16,528 nucleotides of DNA from JBQTII01 sp052388275 (GTDB lineage Bacteria > Actinomycetota > Actinomycetes > Sporichthyales > Sporichthyaceae), in the NCBI GenBank assembly GCA_052388275.1, contig JBQTII010000073.1, positions 1 through 16,528 of the forward strand, read 5' to 3'. Positions 5,694 to 13,937 of this stretch are shown here, piece after piece (within the stretch, counting starts at the first letter, position 1; every line of letters begins with the position of its first letter). A program made the position numbers and the translations under genes. The notes beneath the pieces were generated by a model, which was not told the DNA's origin, made no database searches, and saw nothing but the letters and a program-made list of their open reading frames with translations.

Positions 5694-6377
5694 GTGCCGG
5701 CGGTGCTGATCATCGAGGACGACGCGGCGATCCGTGGGCTGCTCGTCGACGCCCTGCGCGCGCGTTCGTTCGCCGTGAGCGCTGCCGAGACCGGGATGTC
5801 CGGGCTGTCGATGGCCATGGAGGACGCCCCCGACCTCGTGGTACTGGACCTGGGGCTGCCCGACGTCGACGGCCTGGCCGTGCTGTCCATGCTACGCGCG
5901 GTCAGCTCGGTCCCCGTCATCGTCGCGACGGCCCGCGACGACGACGCGACGGTGGTCGGCGCGCTGGACGCCGGTGCGGACGACTACGTGGTCAAGCCGT
6001 TCTCCGCCAGCCAGTTGGAGGCGCGGATGCGGGCGGTGTTGCGCCGCGTCGGGCCCGAGCCCGAACGGCCTGACGCGGTCCGGATCGGCGCCCTGGTGCT
6101 GGATCTGCGGGCCCGCTCGGCCGAACTCGCGGGACGGTCCCTCGACTTGAGCCGGCGGGAGTTCGAGTTGCTGGCCTACCTTGCCGACCGACCCGGCGAG
6201 GTCGTGGGCAAGCGAGAGCTGCTCGTCGAGGTCTGGCGCCAGCCGTACCGGGCCGCGGACAAGACGATCGACGTGCACCTGTCCTGGCTGCGTCGCAAGC
6301 TCGGCGAGACCGCTAACTCGCCGGTGTACCTGCACACCGTCCGCGGTGTGGGAGTGAAACTCGTTGCTCCGGAATGA
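5694..6377 (+). CDS. OmpR-family response regulator
   Basis: 227 residues. Receiver domain at 1-115: acidic pocket E8-D9-D10, phospho-acceptor D52 (VVLDLGLPD), T79 and K101 (VVKPF). A winged-helix DNA-binding domain fills about 130-225, with the typical LSRREFELLAYL, VWRQPYRAADKTIDVHLSWLRRKLGE and HTVRGVGVKL stretches. It should bind DNA as a dimer after phosphorylation by the kinase encoded 15 bp downstream. The GTG start at 5694 gives the normal N-terminus MPAVLIIEDD, but GAGGG ends only 1 nt before it. A second GTG at 5703 has a 10-nt spacer from the same GAGGG and would remove three residues, so the start could be either. The signal and regulon cannot be read from the sequence; the divergent membrane-anchored gene is a natural candidate target. 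Confidence 0.95.
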   Translation: MPAVLIIEDDAAIRGLLVDALRARSFAVSAAETGMSGLSMAMEDAPDLVVLDLGLPDVDGLAVLSMLRAVSSVPVIVATARDDDATVVGALDAGADDYVVKPFSASQLEARMRAVLRRVGPEPERPDAVRIGALVLDLRARSAELAGRSLDLSRREFELLAYLADRPGEVVGKRELLVEVWRQPYRAADKTIDVHLSWLRRKLGETANSPVYLHTVRGVGVKLVAPE

Positions 6378-6392
6378 ACGGGGTGATCTGAC

Positions 6393-7718
6393 GTGCGCCG
6401 GAGCCTGATTCGTACGGTGGCGGCCACGACCGTCATCGTCCTGATCGCGCTGCTCGTACCGATGGCCGTGCTGGTGGGGCGCTACGCCCTGGAGGACCGG
6501 GTGGCCCGCGCGGCCCTGGAGGTCCAGGCCACCGAGACCGTGGTCTCCCGCGGCGACAAGGGTTCGGTGGCCGTCTACCTGGCCACGGCCAACGACCGCG
6601 ACGACGGGGTGCGCACCACGGTGCTCTTTCCGGACGGCACCGCACTGGGTCCGGACCCGGGCGAGGACCAGCGGGTCCGCGAGGCGCGCACCACCGGCCG
6701 GGCGCGGCTCGACAACATCCCGGGCGGGCGCCAGATCCTGGTCCCCCTCGCCATCGGCGCGAGCAGCGATCTGCCGGAGGCGACTCCCGTCATCCGGGTG
6801 CAGGTCACCGGGGACGAACTCGCCGCGGACGTCCGCAAATCCTGGTCGGTGCTCGGGTTGCTGGGGGTGGCGCTGCTGATCGGCAGTCTGCTGGTCGCCG
6901 ACCGGCTCGGGCGTAGCTTCGTCCAGCCGGTGCTCGGGTTGGCGGAGACCGCCCGGCGACTGTCCACCGGGGACCGCTCCAAGCCCGTCACCGCCGATGG
7001 CCCGCCGGAGGTCTGCGATGTGGGGATCGCGCTGGACGGCCTGGTGGCCCGGGTCGACGAACTCATCGCCCGCGAACGGGCCGGGGTCACCGACCTCGCG
7101 CACCGCCTGCGCACGCCGGTCACCCGGCTCCGCCTCGGGGTGGAGTCCCTCGACCTCGACCCCCAGGCTCGTGGACTGCTGAACACCTACGTGGATTCCG
7201 TCGACGACACCGTCGATGAAGTCATTCGCGAATCACGGCGCTCTGAGCGCGAGGGCCTGGCCGCGCGCGTCGACGTCGTCGAAGTGGTGGGCGCCCGAGC
7301 GGAGTTCTGGCGCCCACTGACCGAGGACCAGCACCGCGCACTGGCCATCAGCCTGCCCGCGGATCCGCTCACCATTCGCGCCAGCCCGCGCGACCTGGAG
7401 GTCTTGGTGGACGCGCTGCTGGACAACGTCGTCTCCTACACCCCGGACGGCACGGCCGTGCACATCGTGGTGGGCTACGGCGACGAGGTCGTGTTGGAGG
7501 TCAGCGACGACGGCCCGGGCTTCCCCCCCGACTTCGACCCGCTCACCCGCGGCGGCTCGGCGACGGGCTCGACCGGGCTGGGGCTCGACATCGTGCGCCG
7601 CACCGCGGAGGCGGCCGGCGGCAGCGTCGAGATCGGCGCCTCCCCCAGCGGCGGCGCCCGGGTCACCGTCCGCCTCGGCCGCGCGCTGGAGTACCGCACC
7701 CCGACCGGTCCGGCCTGA
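6393..7718 (+). CDS. Membrane sensor histidine kinase
   Basis: 441 residues from GTG 6393, preceded by GGGGTGAT. First membrane helix about 9-29, exported sensor region about 31-150, second helix about 152-169, then a HAMP linker. The H-box is AHRLRTPVTRLRL with H237 as phospho-acceptor. The ATPase domain has the N-box N345 (LLDNVVSYTP), DDGPG at 372-376 and STGLGLDIV around 393-401. The H-box reads AHRLRTP instead of the common SHELRTP, so the residue after His is Arg, not Glu; this variant occurs in some actinobacterial kinases and may affect phosphatase activity. It forms an operon with the response regulator (15-bp gap). The ligand is unknown; no named sensor fold is evident outside the membrane. 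Confidence 0.94.
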   Translation: MRRSLIRTVAATTVIVLIALLVPMAVLVGRYALEDRVARAALEVQATETVVSRGDKGSVAVYLATANDRDDGVRTTVLFPDGTALGPDPGEDQRVREARTTGRARLDNIPGGRQILVPLAIGASSDLPEATPVIRVQVTGDELAADVRKSWSVLGLLGVALLIGSLLVADRLGRSFVQPVLGLAETARRLSTGDRSKPVTADGPPEVCDVGIALDGLVARVDELIARERAGVTDLAHRLRTPVTRLRLGVESLDLDPQARGLLNTYVDSVDDTVDEVIRESRRSEREGLAARVDVVEVVGARAEFWRPLTEDQHRALAISLPADPLTIRASPRDLEVLVDALLDNVVSYTPDGTAVHIVVGYGDEVVLEVSDDGPGFPPDFDPLTRGGSATGSTGLGLDIVRRTAEAAGGSVEIGASPSGGARVTVRLGRALEYRTPTGPA

Positions 7719-7843
7719 CCCGCGCACCGCCAACGTGGCGCGGACCACCTAGCGATGGCCGATTGATCCCTTGTGCGGCGGTGGATCTCGGGGCACTATA
7801 GAAATTACTTGGACGGCAAAATAAATGCGCCGCCGACGCCGTC
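7719..7843. other. Convergent gap with weak hairpins and an AT-rich island
   Basis: This 125-bp gap separates the kinase stop from the marR stop. CCGCGC (7720-7725) pairs with GCGCGG (7738-7743) just after the kinase. GACGGC (7812-7817) pairs with GCCGTC (7838-7843) directly after marR on the minus strand. Positions 7795-7827 are about 70% A+T, unusual in this window. Together these fit a bidirectional termination zone, though no classic U tract is present. No open frame here looks coding. Confidence 0.35.
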
Positions 7844-8389
7844 TCACCGCCCGGAGGACGGCCCCTCGACCGAGGACCAGGGATCGTGCGCTTCGGAGTC
7901 GAAATCGCCGCCACCGGCCCGCACCGTGCGCAGCAGCGCCGTGATGGCCGCTGCCGTGTCGGCGCCGATGGCGTCCAGGGCGAAGGACGCGCCGTTCAGC
8001 GCCGCGGTCGCCTTGGCCACCAACTCCCGGCCGGCATCGGTGATCGCGGCCAACACCCGGCGGCGGTCCTCCGGCGCGGGCCTGCGGGTCACCATGCCGG
8101 CAGCTTGGAGCTTGTCCACGGTGTTGGTGACCGAGGCCGGGTGCACCATGAGCCGCTCACCGATCTTGCCCATCGGGAGTTCACCCCGGCGGGTGAAGGC
8201 CAGCAGCTGCAGCGTCTCGTAGCTGGCGAACGTCAGGCCAAACGGCTTGAGCACCCGATCGATCTCCCCGATCAGCATCTGCTGTACCCGCATCACCGAC
8301 GTCACCGCGGCCATGTGTTCGGCGGCCTCCGGCCAGCGCTCGCGCCACTGGCGGTGCGCCTCGGCGATGGGGTCGAAGGACAATGGCAC
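7844..8389 (-). CDS. MarR-family transcriptional regulator
   Basis: 181 residues from GTG 8389. The winged-helix domain lies at about 56-116: SYETLQLLAFTRRGELPMGKIGERLMVHPASVTNTVDKLQAAGMVTRRP, then the wing PEDRRRVLAAIT with the conserved D-x-R. Helices at both ends form the dimer. The last 20 residues (Asp/Ser-rich, ending SSVEGPSSGR) are a longer tail than usual. It is head to head with icmF across a 37-bp gap, so it probably represses or tunes that operon and itself; the effector is likely an acyl-CoA or related acid, by inference from the neighbours. The GTG lies inside a 10-bp palindrome. The Shine-Dalgarno is weak (AGGTTGGG). Confidence 0.92.
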   Translation of the reverse strand: MPLSFDPIAEAHRQWRERWPEAAEHMAAVTSVMRVQQMLIGEIDRVLKPFGLTFASYETLQLLAFTRRGELPMGKIGERLMVHPASVTNTVDKLQAAGMVTRRPAPEDRRRVLAAITDAGRELVAKATAALNGASFALDAIGADTAAAITALLRTVRAGGGDFDSEAHDPWSSVEGPSSGR

Positions 8390-8394
8390 GTGCC
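8385..8394. promoter_or_regulatory. Candidate MarR autoregulatory operator over the marR start
   Basis: GGCACGTGCC is a perfect palindrome that covers the marR GTG. A second, looser pair CAAC (8395-8398) and GTTG (8406-8409) follows. Both sit in or beside the 37-bp divergent gap that must hold the control sites for marR and icmF. No clear promoter hexamers could be assigned. Confidence 0.35.
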
Positions 8395-8426
8395 CAACCT
8401 AATCAGTTGCTACCAGGAGTTGCGTC

Positions 8427-11400
8427 ATGGCTGACTCGCCCTCACTTCATGTCCCGGTGAACCCGGTCCGCTTCATCACCGCGGCCAGCCTGTTCGACGG
8501 GCACGACGCCTCGATCAACATCATGCGGCGCATCCTGCAGAGCCAGGGCGCGGAAGTGATCCACCTCGGGCACAACCGCTCAGTGGACGAGGTCGTCACG
8601 GCCGCGATCCAGGAGGACGCGCAGGGAATCGCGGTCAGCTCCTACCAGGGCGGACACGTCGAGTACTTCACCTACCTGGTCGATCTGCTGGCCGAGCGCG
8701 GCGCCGGGCACGTCAAGGTCTTCGGCGGCGGCGGCGGCGTGATCGTGGCCGAGGAGATCGCGGCGTTGCGCGAGAAGGGCGTGGTGATCTTCTCCCCCGA
8801 CGACGGCCAGCGCCTAGGCCTCGCCGGAATGATCAACACGATGATCGAAGCCTGCGATGTCGACCTTGCAGGCTCTCCGCCGCCGGGCGCTGATGGCGTG
8901 CTGGCCGGCGAGATGCACACCCTGGCCCGCGTCATCACCAGCATCGAAGCCGGCCGGCTTCCCGCCGCGCTGGGGGCGAGCATCGCGGATGCGGCCGGCG
9001 CCCGCGCCGTGCCGGTCCTGGGCATCACGGGAACCGGCGGCTCGGGCAAGTCCTCACTCACCGACGAGCTCGTGCACCGGCTGCGCCTGGACCAGCAGGA
9101 CAAGCTGCGGATCGCGGTGCTCGCCGTCGACCCGACCCGGCGCAAGGGTGGCGGCGCACTGCTCGGCGACCGCATCCGGATGAACGGCCTGGCGACCGGC
9201 ACCGGTTCCGGCGGAGTCTTCTTCCGTTCCCTGGCCACCCGCGGTGGGGGCTCGGAGGTGCCTGCGTGCCTGGCCGAGGTCATCACCGCCTGCAAGGCCG
9301 CCGGGTACGACCTGGTCATCGTCGAGACCCCCGGCATCGGACAGGGCGACGACTCGATCGTGCCCTTCGTCGATCTCTCGCTCTACGTGATGACACCCGA
9401 GTTCGGTGCCGCCTCGCAGCTGGAGAAGATCGGCATGCTGGACTACGCCGACGTGGTCGCGATCAACAAGTTCGAGCGGCGCGGCGCGGAGGACGCGCGA
9501 CGCGACGTGTCCCGCCAAATGGCGCGCAACCGTGAGCTGCACTCCTCCAACTGGGAGGACATGCCGGTCTTCGGGACCAGTGCCGCCCGGTTCAACGACG
9601 ACGGCGTCACCGCGCTGTATCACTACCTCACCGCCCTGCTGAGCGAGCGCGGGCTGCCCCTGGCGCAGGGGAGCCTGCCGGTCGTGGCGGTCAAGGCCTC
9701 CAGCCACCTCAAGACGATCATCCCGCCTGCCCGGGTGCGCTACCTGGCCGAGATCGCCGAGACGGTCCGCGGCTACCACGCCGACACGGCTGCCCAGGTT
9801 TTGACGGCCCGTCAGCGTCAGCAGCTGCGCGCCTCGGCCGAGCTGGTTGCCGCCCGCGGCGGCGACACCGAGCTGCTCAACACCCTGGCCACCGAAGCCG
9901 ACGCCCAGCTGCCCGAGCCCGCCAAGGCGGCGCTGGCCCAGTGGCCCGCCACGGTCAGGAATTACACGGGCGAGTTCCACGTGACCAAGGTGCGCGACAG
10001 GGAGATCCGCAGCGCGCTCTACCGCGAGTCGCTCTCGGGCACAAAGATCCCGCGGGTCGCGCTGCCCCGCGGCGGCGACGACGGCGAGCTGCTGCGTTTC
10101 CTGCGCGCAGAGAACGTGCCCGGAGAGTTCCCTTACACCGCCGGGGTTTTCCCGTTCAAGCGCGAGGGCGAGGACCCGGCCCGCATGTTCGCCGGCGAGG
10201 GCGACGCCTACCGCACCAACCGCCGCTTCCACCTGCTCGCGGCGGGCCCCGGCGGCACCCGGCTCTCCACCGCGTTCGACTCGGTCACCCTCTACGGGCG
10301 CGATCCCGACCTGCGCCCGGACATCTACGGCAAGGTCGGCACCTCCGGGGTCTCGATCGCGACCGTGGAGGACATGAAGATCCTCTACGACGGGTTCGAC
10401 CTCACTGCGCCGGACACCTCGGTCTCCATGACGATCAACGGCCCGGCCCCGACGATCCTCGCCTTCTACCTCAATACAGCGATCGAGGCCGAGCAGGCGA
10501 AGAAGGCCGCCGAGCTCGGCCGCGAGCTCACCGCTGACGAGGCATCACAAACCCGCGCCTGGGTCTTGGCGAATGTGCGCGGCACCGTACAGGCGGACAT
10601 CTTGAAGGAGGATCAGGGCCAGAACACGTGCCTGTTCTCCACCGAGTTCTCACTCAAGATGATGGGCGACATCCAGGAGTGGTTCATCGCGAACCAGGTC
10701 CGCAACTTCTACTCGGTCTCGATCTCCGGCTACCACATCGCCGAGGCGGGGGCGAATCCGCTCAGCCAGCTCGCGTTCACGCTCTCCAACGGCTTCACCT
10801 ACGTCGAGTCCTACCTTGCCCGCGGGATGGACATCGACGCGTTCGCCCCGAACCTGTCGTTCTTCTTCTCCAACGGCATGGACCCGGAGTACTCGGTGAT
10901 CGGGCGGGTCGCGCGCCGCATTTGGGCGGTGGCGATGCGGGAGAAGTACGGCGCCAACGAGCGCTCGCAGAAGTTGAAGTACCACGTGCAGACCTCGGGC
11001 CGTTCCCTGCACGCGCAGGAGATGGACTTCAACGACATCCGCACCACATTGCAGGCCCTGATCGCGCTGAACGACAACTGCAACTCCCTGCACACCAATG
11101 CCTACGACGAGGCGGTCACCACCCCCTCGCCGGAGTCGGTGCGCCGGGCGCTGGCGATCCAGCTGATCATCAACAGCGAGTGGGGCCTGGCCAAGAACGA
11201 GAACCAGCTCCAGGGCGCATACATCATCGACGAGCTCACCGACCTGGTCGAGGAGGCCGTGCTTGCTGAGTTCGAGCGGATCTCCGAGCGCGGCGGCGTC
11301 CTGGGCGCGATGGAGACCGGCTATCAGCGCGGCAAGATCCAGGACGAGTCGATGCTCTACGAGCACCGCAAGCACGACGGCTCCCTGCCGATCGTCGGGG

Positions 11401-11678
11401 TGAACACCTTCCTCAACCCCAATGCCGATCACGAGCAGGCACCGCTCGAGCTCGCCCGCGGCACGGAGGAGGAAAAGCAGTCCCAGCTCAGGCGGGTGCA
11501 GAGTTTCCAGGCCACCAACGCCGAGGCGGCCGAGTTCGCCATCCGCCGGCTCCAGGAGAGCGCCATCAGCGGGGACAACGTCTTCGCCGTGCTGATGGAT
11601 GCCGCGCGGGTGTGTTCCCTCGGCCAGATCACCGAGGCCTTCTTCGAGGTCGGCGGCCAATACAGGAGGAACGTATGA
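8427..11678 (+). CDS. icmF: Fused isobutyryl-CoA mutase IcmF (B12-dependent)
   Basis: 1083 residues, full length for IcmF. It interconverts isobutyryl-CoA and n-butyryl-CoA with adenosylcobalamin. Domain order is characteristic: B12-binding domain about 13-145 with axial ligand H26 (FDGHDASIN); MeaB-like G-protein chaperone about 195-410 with Walker A G202-S209 (GTGGSGKS), ETPGIGQGD at 300-308 and NKFE at 347-350; a linker; then the mutase barrel about 515-1083. In the barrel, F588 (RMFAGEG) and Q732 (DQGQNT) stand where methylmalonyl-CoA mutase has Tyr89 and Arg207; this Phe/Gln pair marks isobutyryl rather than methylmalonyl specificity. H770 (SGYHIAEAG) is the conserved active-site His. 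The ATG at 8427 follows AGGAG (8415-8419) by 7 nt. The stop overlaps the next gene in an ATGA. Confidence 0.96.
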   Translation: MADSPSLHVPVNPVRFITAASLFDGHDASINIMRRILQSQGAEVIHLGHNRSVDEVVTAAIQEDAQGIAVSSYQGGHVEYFTYLVDLLAERGAGHVKVFGGGGGVIVAEEIAALREKGVVIFSPDDGQRLGLAGMINTMIEACDVDLAGSPPPGADGVLAGEMHTLARVITSIEAGRLPAALGASIADAAGARAVPVLGITGTGGSGKSSLTDELVHRLRLDQQDKLRIAVLAVDPTRRKGGGALLGDRIRMNGLATGTGSGGVFFRSLATRGGGSEVPACLAEVITACKAAGYDLVIVETPGIGQGDDSIVPFVDLSLYVMTPEFGAASQLEKIGMLDYADVVAINKFERRGAEDARRDVSRQMARNRELHSSNWEDMPVFGTSAARFNDDGVTALYHYLTALLSERGLPLAQGSLPVVAVKASSHLKTIIPPARVRYLAEIAETVRGYHADTAAQVLTARQRQQLRASAELVAARGGDTELLNTLATEADAQLPEPAKAALAQWPATVRNYTGEFHVTKVRDREIRSALYRESLSGTKIPRVALPRGGDDGELLRFLRAENVPGEFPYTAGVFPFKREGEDPARMFAGEGDAYRTNRRFHLLAAGPGGTRLSTAFDSVTLYGRDPDLRPDIYGKVGTSGVSIATVEDMKILYDGFDLTAPDTSVSMTINGPAPTILAFYLNTAIEAEQAKKAAELGRELTADEASQTRAWVLANVRGTVQADILKEDQGQNTCLFSTEFSLKMMGDIQEWFIANQVRNFYSVSISGYHIAEAGANPLSQLAFTLSNGFTYVESYLARGMDIDAFAPNLSFFFSNGMDPEYSVIGRVARRIWAVAMREKYGANERSQKLKYHVQTSGRSLHAQEMDFNDIRTTLQALIALNDNCNSLHTNAYDEAVTTPSPESVRRALAIQLIINSEWGLAKNENQLQGAYIIDELTDLVEEAVLAEFERISERGGVLGAMETGYQRGKIQDESMLYEHRKHDGSLPIVGVNTFLNPNADHEQAPLELARGTEEEKQSQLRRVQSFQATNAEAAEFAIRRLQESAISGDNVFAVLMDAARVCSLGQITEAFFEVGGQYRRNV
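11664..11669 (+). promoter_or_regulatory. Ribosome binding site of the 3-hydroxyacyl-CoA dehydrogenase gene
   Basis: AGGAGG lies inside the icmF 3' end, five nucleotides before ATG 11675. It decides the start of the downstream gene at 11675 over an upstream in-frame ATG at 11612. Confidence 0.9.
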
Positions 11679-12541
11679 CGCAGATCCAACGCGTCGGTGT
11701 CATCGGGTGCGGGCTGATGGGCTCGGGAATCGCCGAGGTCTGCGCCCGCGCCGGCCTCGACGTGACCGTCACCGAGGTCAACACCGACGCGCTCGCCGCG
11801 GGCAGGAAGCGGATCACGAGCTCACTGGACCGGGCGCTCAAGCGCGGCAAACTCGACGAGAGCGCCCACGCATCGACCCTCGGGCGCCTGGCCTTCACCA
11901 GCGACATCGGGGACTTCGCCGACGTCGACCTCGCGGTGGAGGCCGTCGCGGAGATCGAGTCGGTCAAGCTGGAGATCTTCACCGCGCTGGACAAGGTCAT
12001 CACCTCGCGGGAGGCGATCCTCGCCTCCAACACCTCCTCGATCCCGATCATGAAGCTGGGCATGGCGACCAGTCGGCCCGAGAAGGTCATCGGCATCCAC
12101 TTCTTCAACCCGGTGCCCGTGCTGCCCCTCGTCGAGCTCGTCACGTCCCTGCTCACCGCTCCGGACACCGCAGCGCAGGCCAAGGCCTTCGCGACCGGGG
12201 TGCTGGGCAAGCAGGTCATCCGCTCTCAGGACCGGGCCGGGTTCATCGTCAACGCACTGCTCGTGCCCTACATCCTCTCGGCGATCCGGATGATGGACTC
12301 CGGCTTCGCCTCCGCCGAGGACATCGACAACGGCATGGTGCTCGGGTGTGCGCACCCGATGGGGCCGCTCGCGCTCGCCGACCTGATCGGGCTGGACACG
12401 ATCAAGGCGATCGCCGAGTCGATGTACGAGGAGTTCAAGGAACCGCTGTACTTCGCGCCCCCGCTGCTGCTGCGCATGGTCGACGCCGGCCTGCTGGGCA
12501 AGAAGAGCGGGCGCGGATTTCACACCTACGACGCGAAGTAA
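11675..12541 (+). CDS. fadB2: 3-hydroxybutyryl-CoA dehydrogenase (FadB2-like)
   Basis: 288 residues. NAD-binding motif GCGLMG at 11-16. Catalytic residues of the family are visible: S121 (ASNTSS), H142 (GIHFFNPVPVLPLVELV), E154 and N193 (GFIVNALLVPY). The end KKSGRGFHTY is typical. It oxidises 3-hydroxybutyryl-CoA to acetoacetyl-CoA, or the reverse. The sequence resembles mycobacterial FadB2 along its whole length. The start ATG 11675 overlaps the icmF stop by 4 bp and has a strong Shine-Dalgarno; extension to 11612 would add 21 Arg-rich residues that do not fit the family. Translational coupling with icmF ties butyryl-CoA formed by the mutase to beta-oxidation. No enoyl-CoA hydratase is present in the window, so that step must come from elsewhere. 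Confidence 0.94.
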   Translation: MTQIQRVGVIGCGLMGSGIAEVCARAGLDVTVTEVNTDALAAGRKRITSSLDRALKRGKLDESAHASTLGRLAFTSDIGDFADVDLAVEAVAEIESVKLEIFTALDKVITSREAILASNTSSIPIMKLGMATSRPEKVIGIHFFNPVPVLPLVELVTSLLTAPDTAAQAKAFATGVLGKQVIRSQDRAGFIVNALLVPYILSAIRMMDSGFASAEDIDNGMVLGCAHPMGPLALADLIGLDTIKAIAESMYEEFKEPLYFAPPLLLRMVDAGLLGKKSGRGFHTYDAK

Positions 12542-12620
12542 CCCAGTCCGCGCCGCTGCCGGCGTGTAGAGGGGCAAGCCACCCGGCCCGGCGAGGGCCA
12601 CACTCACCGCGAAGGGCACC
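12542..12620 (+). other. 79-bp gap with a small hairpin between the dehydrogenase genes
   Basis: CGCCG (12551-12555) pairs with CGGCG (12560-12564) over a 4-nt loop, extended by two weaker pairs, shortly after the fadB2 stop. No U tract follows. It may partly terminate or process the transcript; an internal promoter was not recognised. Confidence 0.25.
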
Positions 12621-13841
12621 ATGATGGCCGGTTACAAGGGCAACAAGAACTTCGACGCCTGCACCCTGCCGCAGGACTACGAGGATCTGCGCGCCTCCGT
12701 GCGCGCGCTCGCGCAGGAGCAGATCGCCCCGCATGCGCATGACGTCGACGAGCAGGCGCGCTTCCCCAAGGAGGCGCTGGACGCGTTGCGCGGAGCCGGC
12801 TTTGATGCCCCGCACGTGCCCGAGGAGTACGGCGGTCAGGGCGCAGACGCCCTCGCTACGGTGATCGTCGTCGAGGAGGTCGCCCGGGTCTGCATGTCCT
12901 CGTCCTTAATCCCCGGTGTCAACAAGCTCGGGTCGCTGCCGTTGATTCTGTCGGGCTCGAAGGAGCTCAAGGCCCAGTACCTGACCAGACTGGCGGCCGG
13001 CGAGGGGATGTTCTCCTACTGCCTGTCCGAGCCGGAGGCGGGCAGCGATGCCGGCGGCATGAAGACCCGCGCCGTGGCCGACGGCGAGGACTGGATCCTC
13101 AATGGCGCCAAGTGCTGGATCACCAACGCCGGCGAGTCCGAGTTCTACACCGTCTTCGCGGTCACCGACCCGGACAAGCGCTCCCGCGGCGGAATCAGCG
13201 CGTTCGTGGTCGAGAAGAACGATTCCGGGGTCTCGTTCGGCGCGCCGGAGCGCAAGCTCGGCATCAAGGGCTCGCCGACCCGCAACGTGATCTTCGACGA
13301 CGTCCGGATCCCCGGCGACCGGATGATCGGCAACGTCGGCACCGGCTTCACCACCGCGATGCGCACCCTGGACCACACCCGGATCACGATCGGCGCGCAG
13401 GCGCTCGGCGTGGCGCAGGGCGCCCTGGACTACGCCTGCGGGTACATGCAGGAGCGCAAGCAGTTCGGCAAGGCGATCGCGGAGTTCCAGGGCCTGCAAT
13501 TCATGATCGCCGACATGGCAATGCAGGTCGAGGCAGCCCGTGCGCTGGTGTACGCCGCGGCCGCGAAGTCCGAGCGCGAGGACAAGGACCTGACCTACTT
13601 CGGCGCCGCCGCCAAGGCCTACGCCTCCGACGTCGCGATGAAGGTCACCACCGACGCCGTCCAGCTGCTCGGCGGCTACGGCTACGTCAAGGACTACCCG
13701 GTCGAGCGCATGATGCGCGACGCGAAGATCACCCAGATCTACGAGGGCACCAACCAGGTGCAGCGCATCGTGATCGCGCGCCAGCTGCTGCACCCGCACA
13801 GCCGCGGCCGCGAAGGGCGAGCCGGGGCCGCGGCCGGCTGA
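12621..13841 (+). CDS. Acyl-CoA dehydrogenase, FadE25-like
   Basis: 406 residues. FAD-dependent dehydrogenase that forms the 2,3-double bond of an acyl-CoA thioester. FAD/substrate signatures are YCLSEPEAGSD (133-143) and CWITNAG (165-171). The catalytic base is E375 in IYEGTNQVQR, the position used by short/medium-chain enzymes. RKQFGKAIAEFQ and LLGGYGYVKDYPVERMMRDAKI are also typical. The whole protein resembles M. tuberculosis FadE25 (for example IKGSPT and TLDHTR-TIGAQA), with an added Arg/Ala/Gly tail of about 16 residues. The genomic setting after IcmF and FadB2 favours butyryl- or isobutyryl-CoA as substrate, but this is inference. ATG codons at 12621 and 12624 are both possible; GAAGGG lies 4 nt before the first. 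Confidence 0.93.
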   Translation: MMAGYKGNKNFDACTLPQDYEDLRASVRALAQEQIAPHAHDVDEQARFPKEALDALRGAGFDAPHVPEEYGGQGADALATVIVVEEVARVCMSSSLIPGVNKLGSLPLILSGSKELKAQYLTRLAAGEGMFSYCLSEPEAGSDAGGMKTRAVADGEDWILNGAKCWITNAGESEFYTVFAVTDPDKRSRGGISAFVVEKNDSGVSFGAPERKLGIKGSPTRNVIFDDVRIPGDRMIGNVGTGFTTAMRTLDHTRITIGAQALGVAQGALDYACGYMQERKQFGKAIAEFQGLQFMIADMAMQVEAARALVYAAAAKSEREDKDLTYFGAAAKAYASDVAMKVTTDAVQLLGGYGYVKDYPVERMMRDAKITQIYEGTNQVQRIVIARQLLHPHSRGREGRAGAAAG

Positions 13842-13937
13842 CCCGCCGCCTTCGCCACCTGTCCGGGGGTGCCCTTCACAAGACCCCTGCCGTGACGATC
13901 TACTGGGGGCGCGTACTCGACCAGGAGGGACCGGATC
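13842..13937 (+). other. 96-bp gap before the FadE10-like gene
   Basis: GGGGT (13866-13870) can pair with ACCCC (13883-13887), a weak 5-bp hairpin. AGGAGG at 13923-13928 is the ribosome binding site for GTG 13938 (9-nt spacer). No other signal was recognised, so it is unclear whether this gene has its own promoter. Confidence 0.4.

Noticed and set aside
5892..7103. A 403-codon minus-strand frame across the response regulator and kinase
   Set aside because: It covers the junction of two clear plus-strand genes and has low-complexity shadow composition.
9054..10232. A 392-codon minus-strand frame antisense to icmF
   Set aside because: It lies wholly within the conserved IcmF coding region and shows no recognisable domain.
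11612..11674. Longer N-terminus for the 3-hydroxybutyryl-CoA dehydrogenase
   Set aside because: The extension lies in icmF, is Arg/Pro-rich, and the AGGAGG directly before ATG 11675 with the family N-terminus supports the shorter form.
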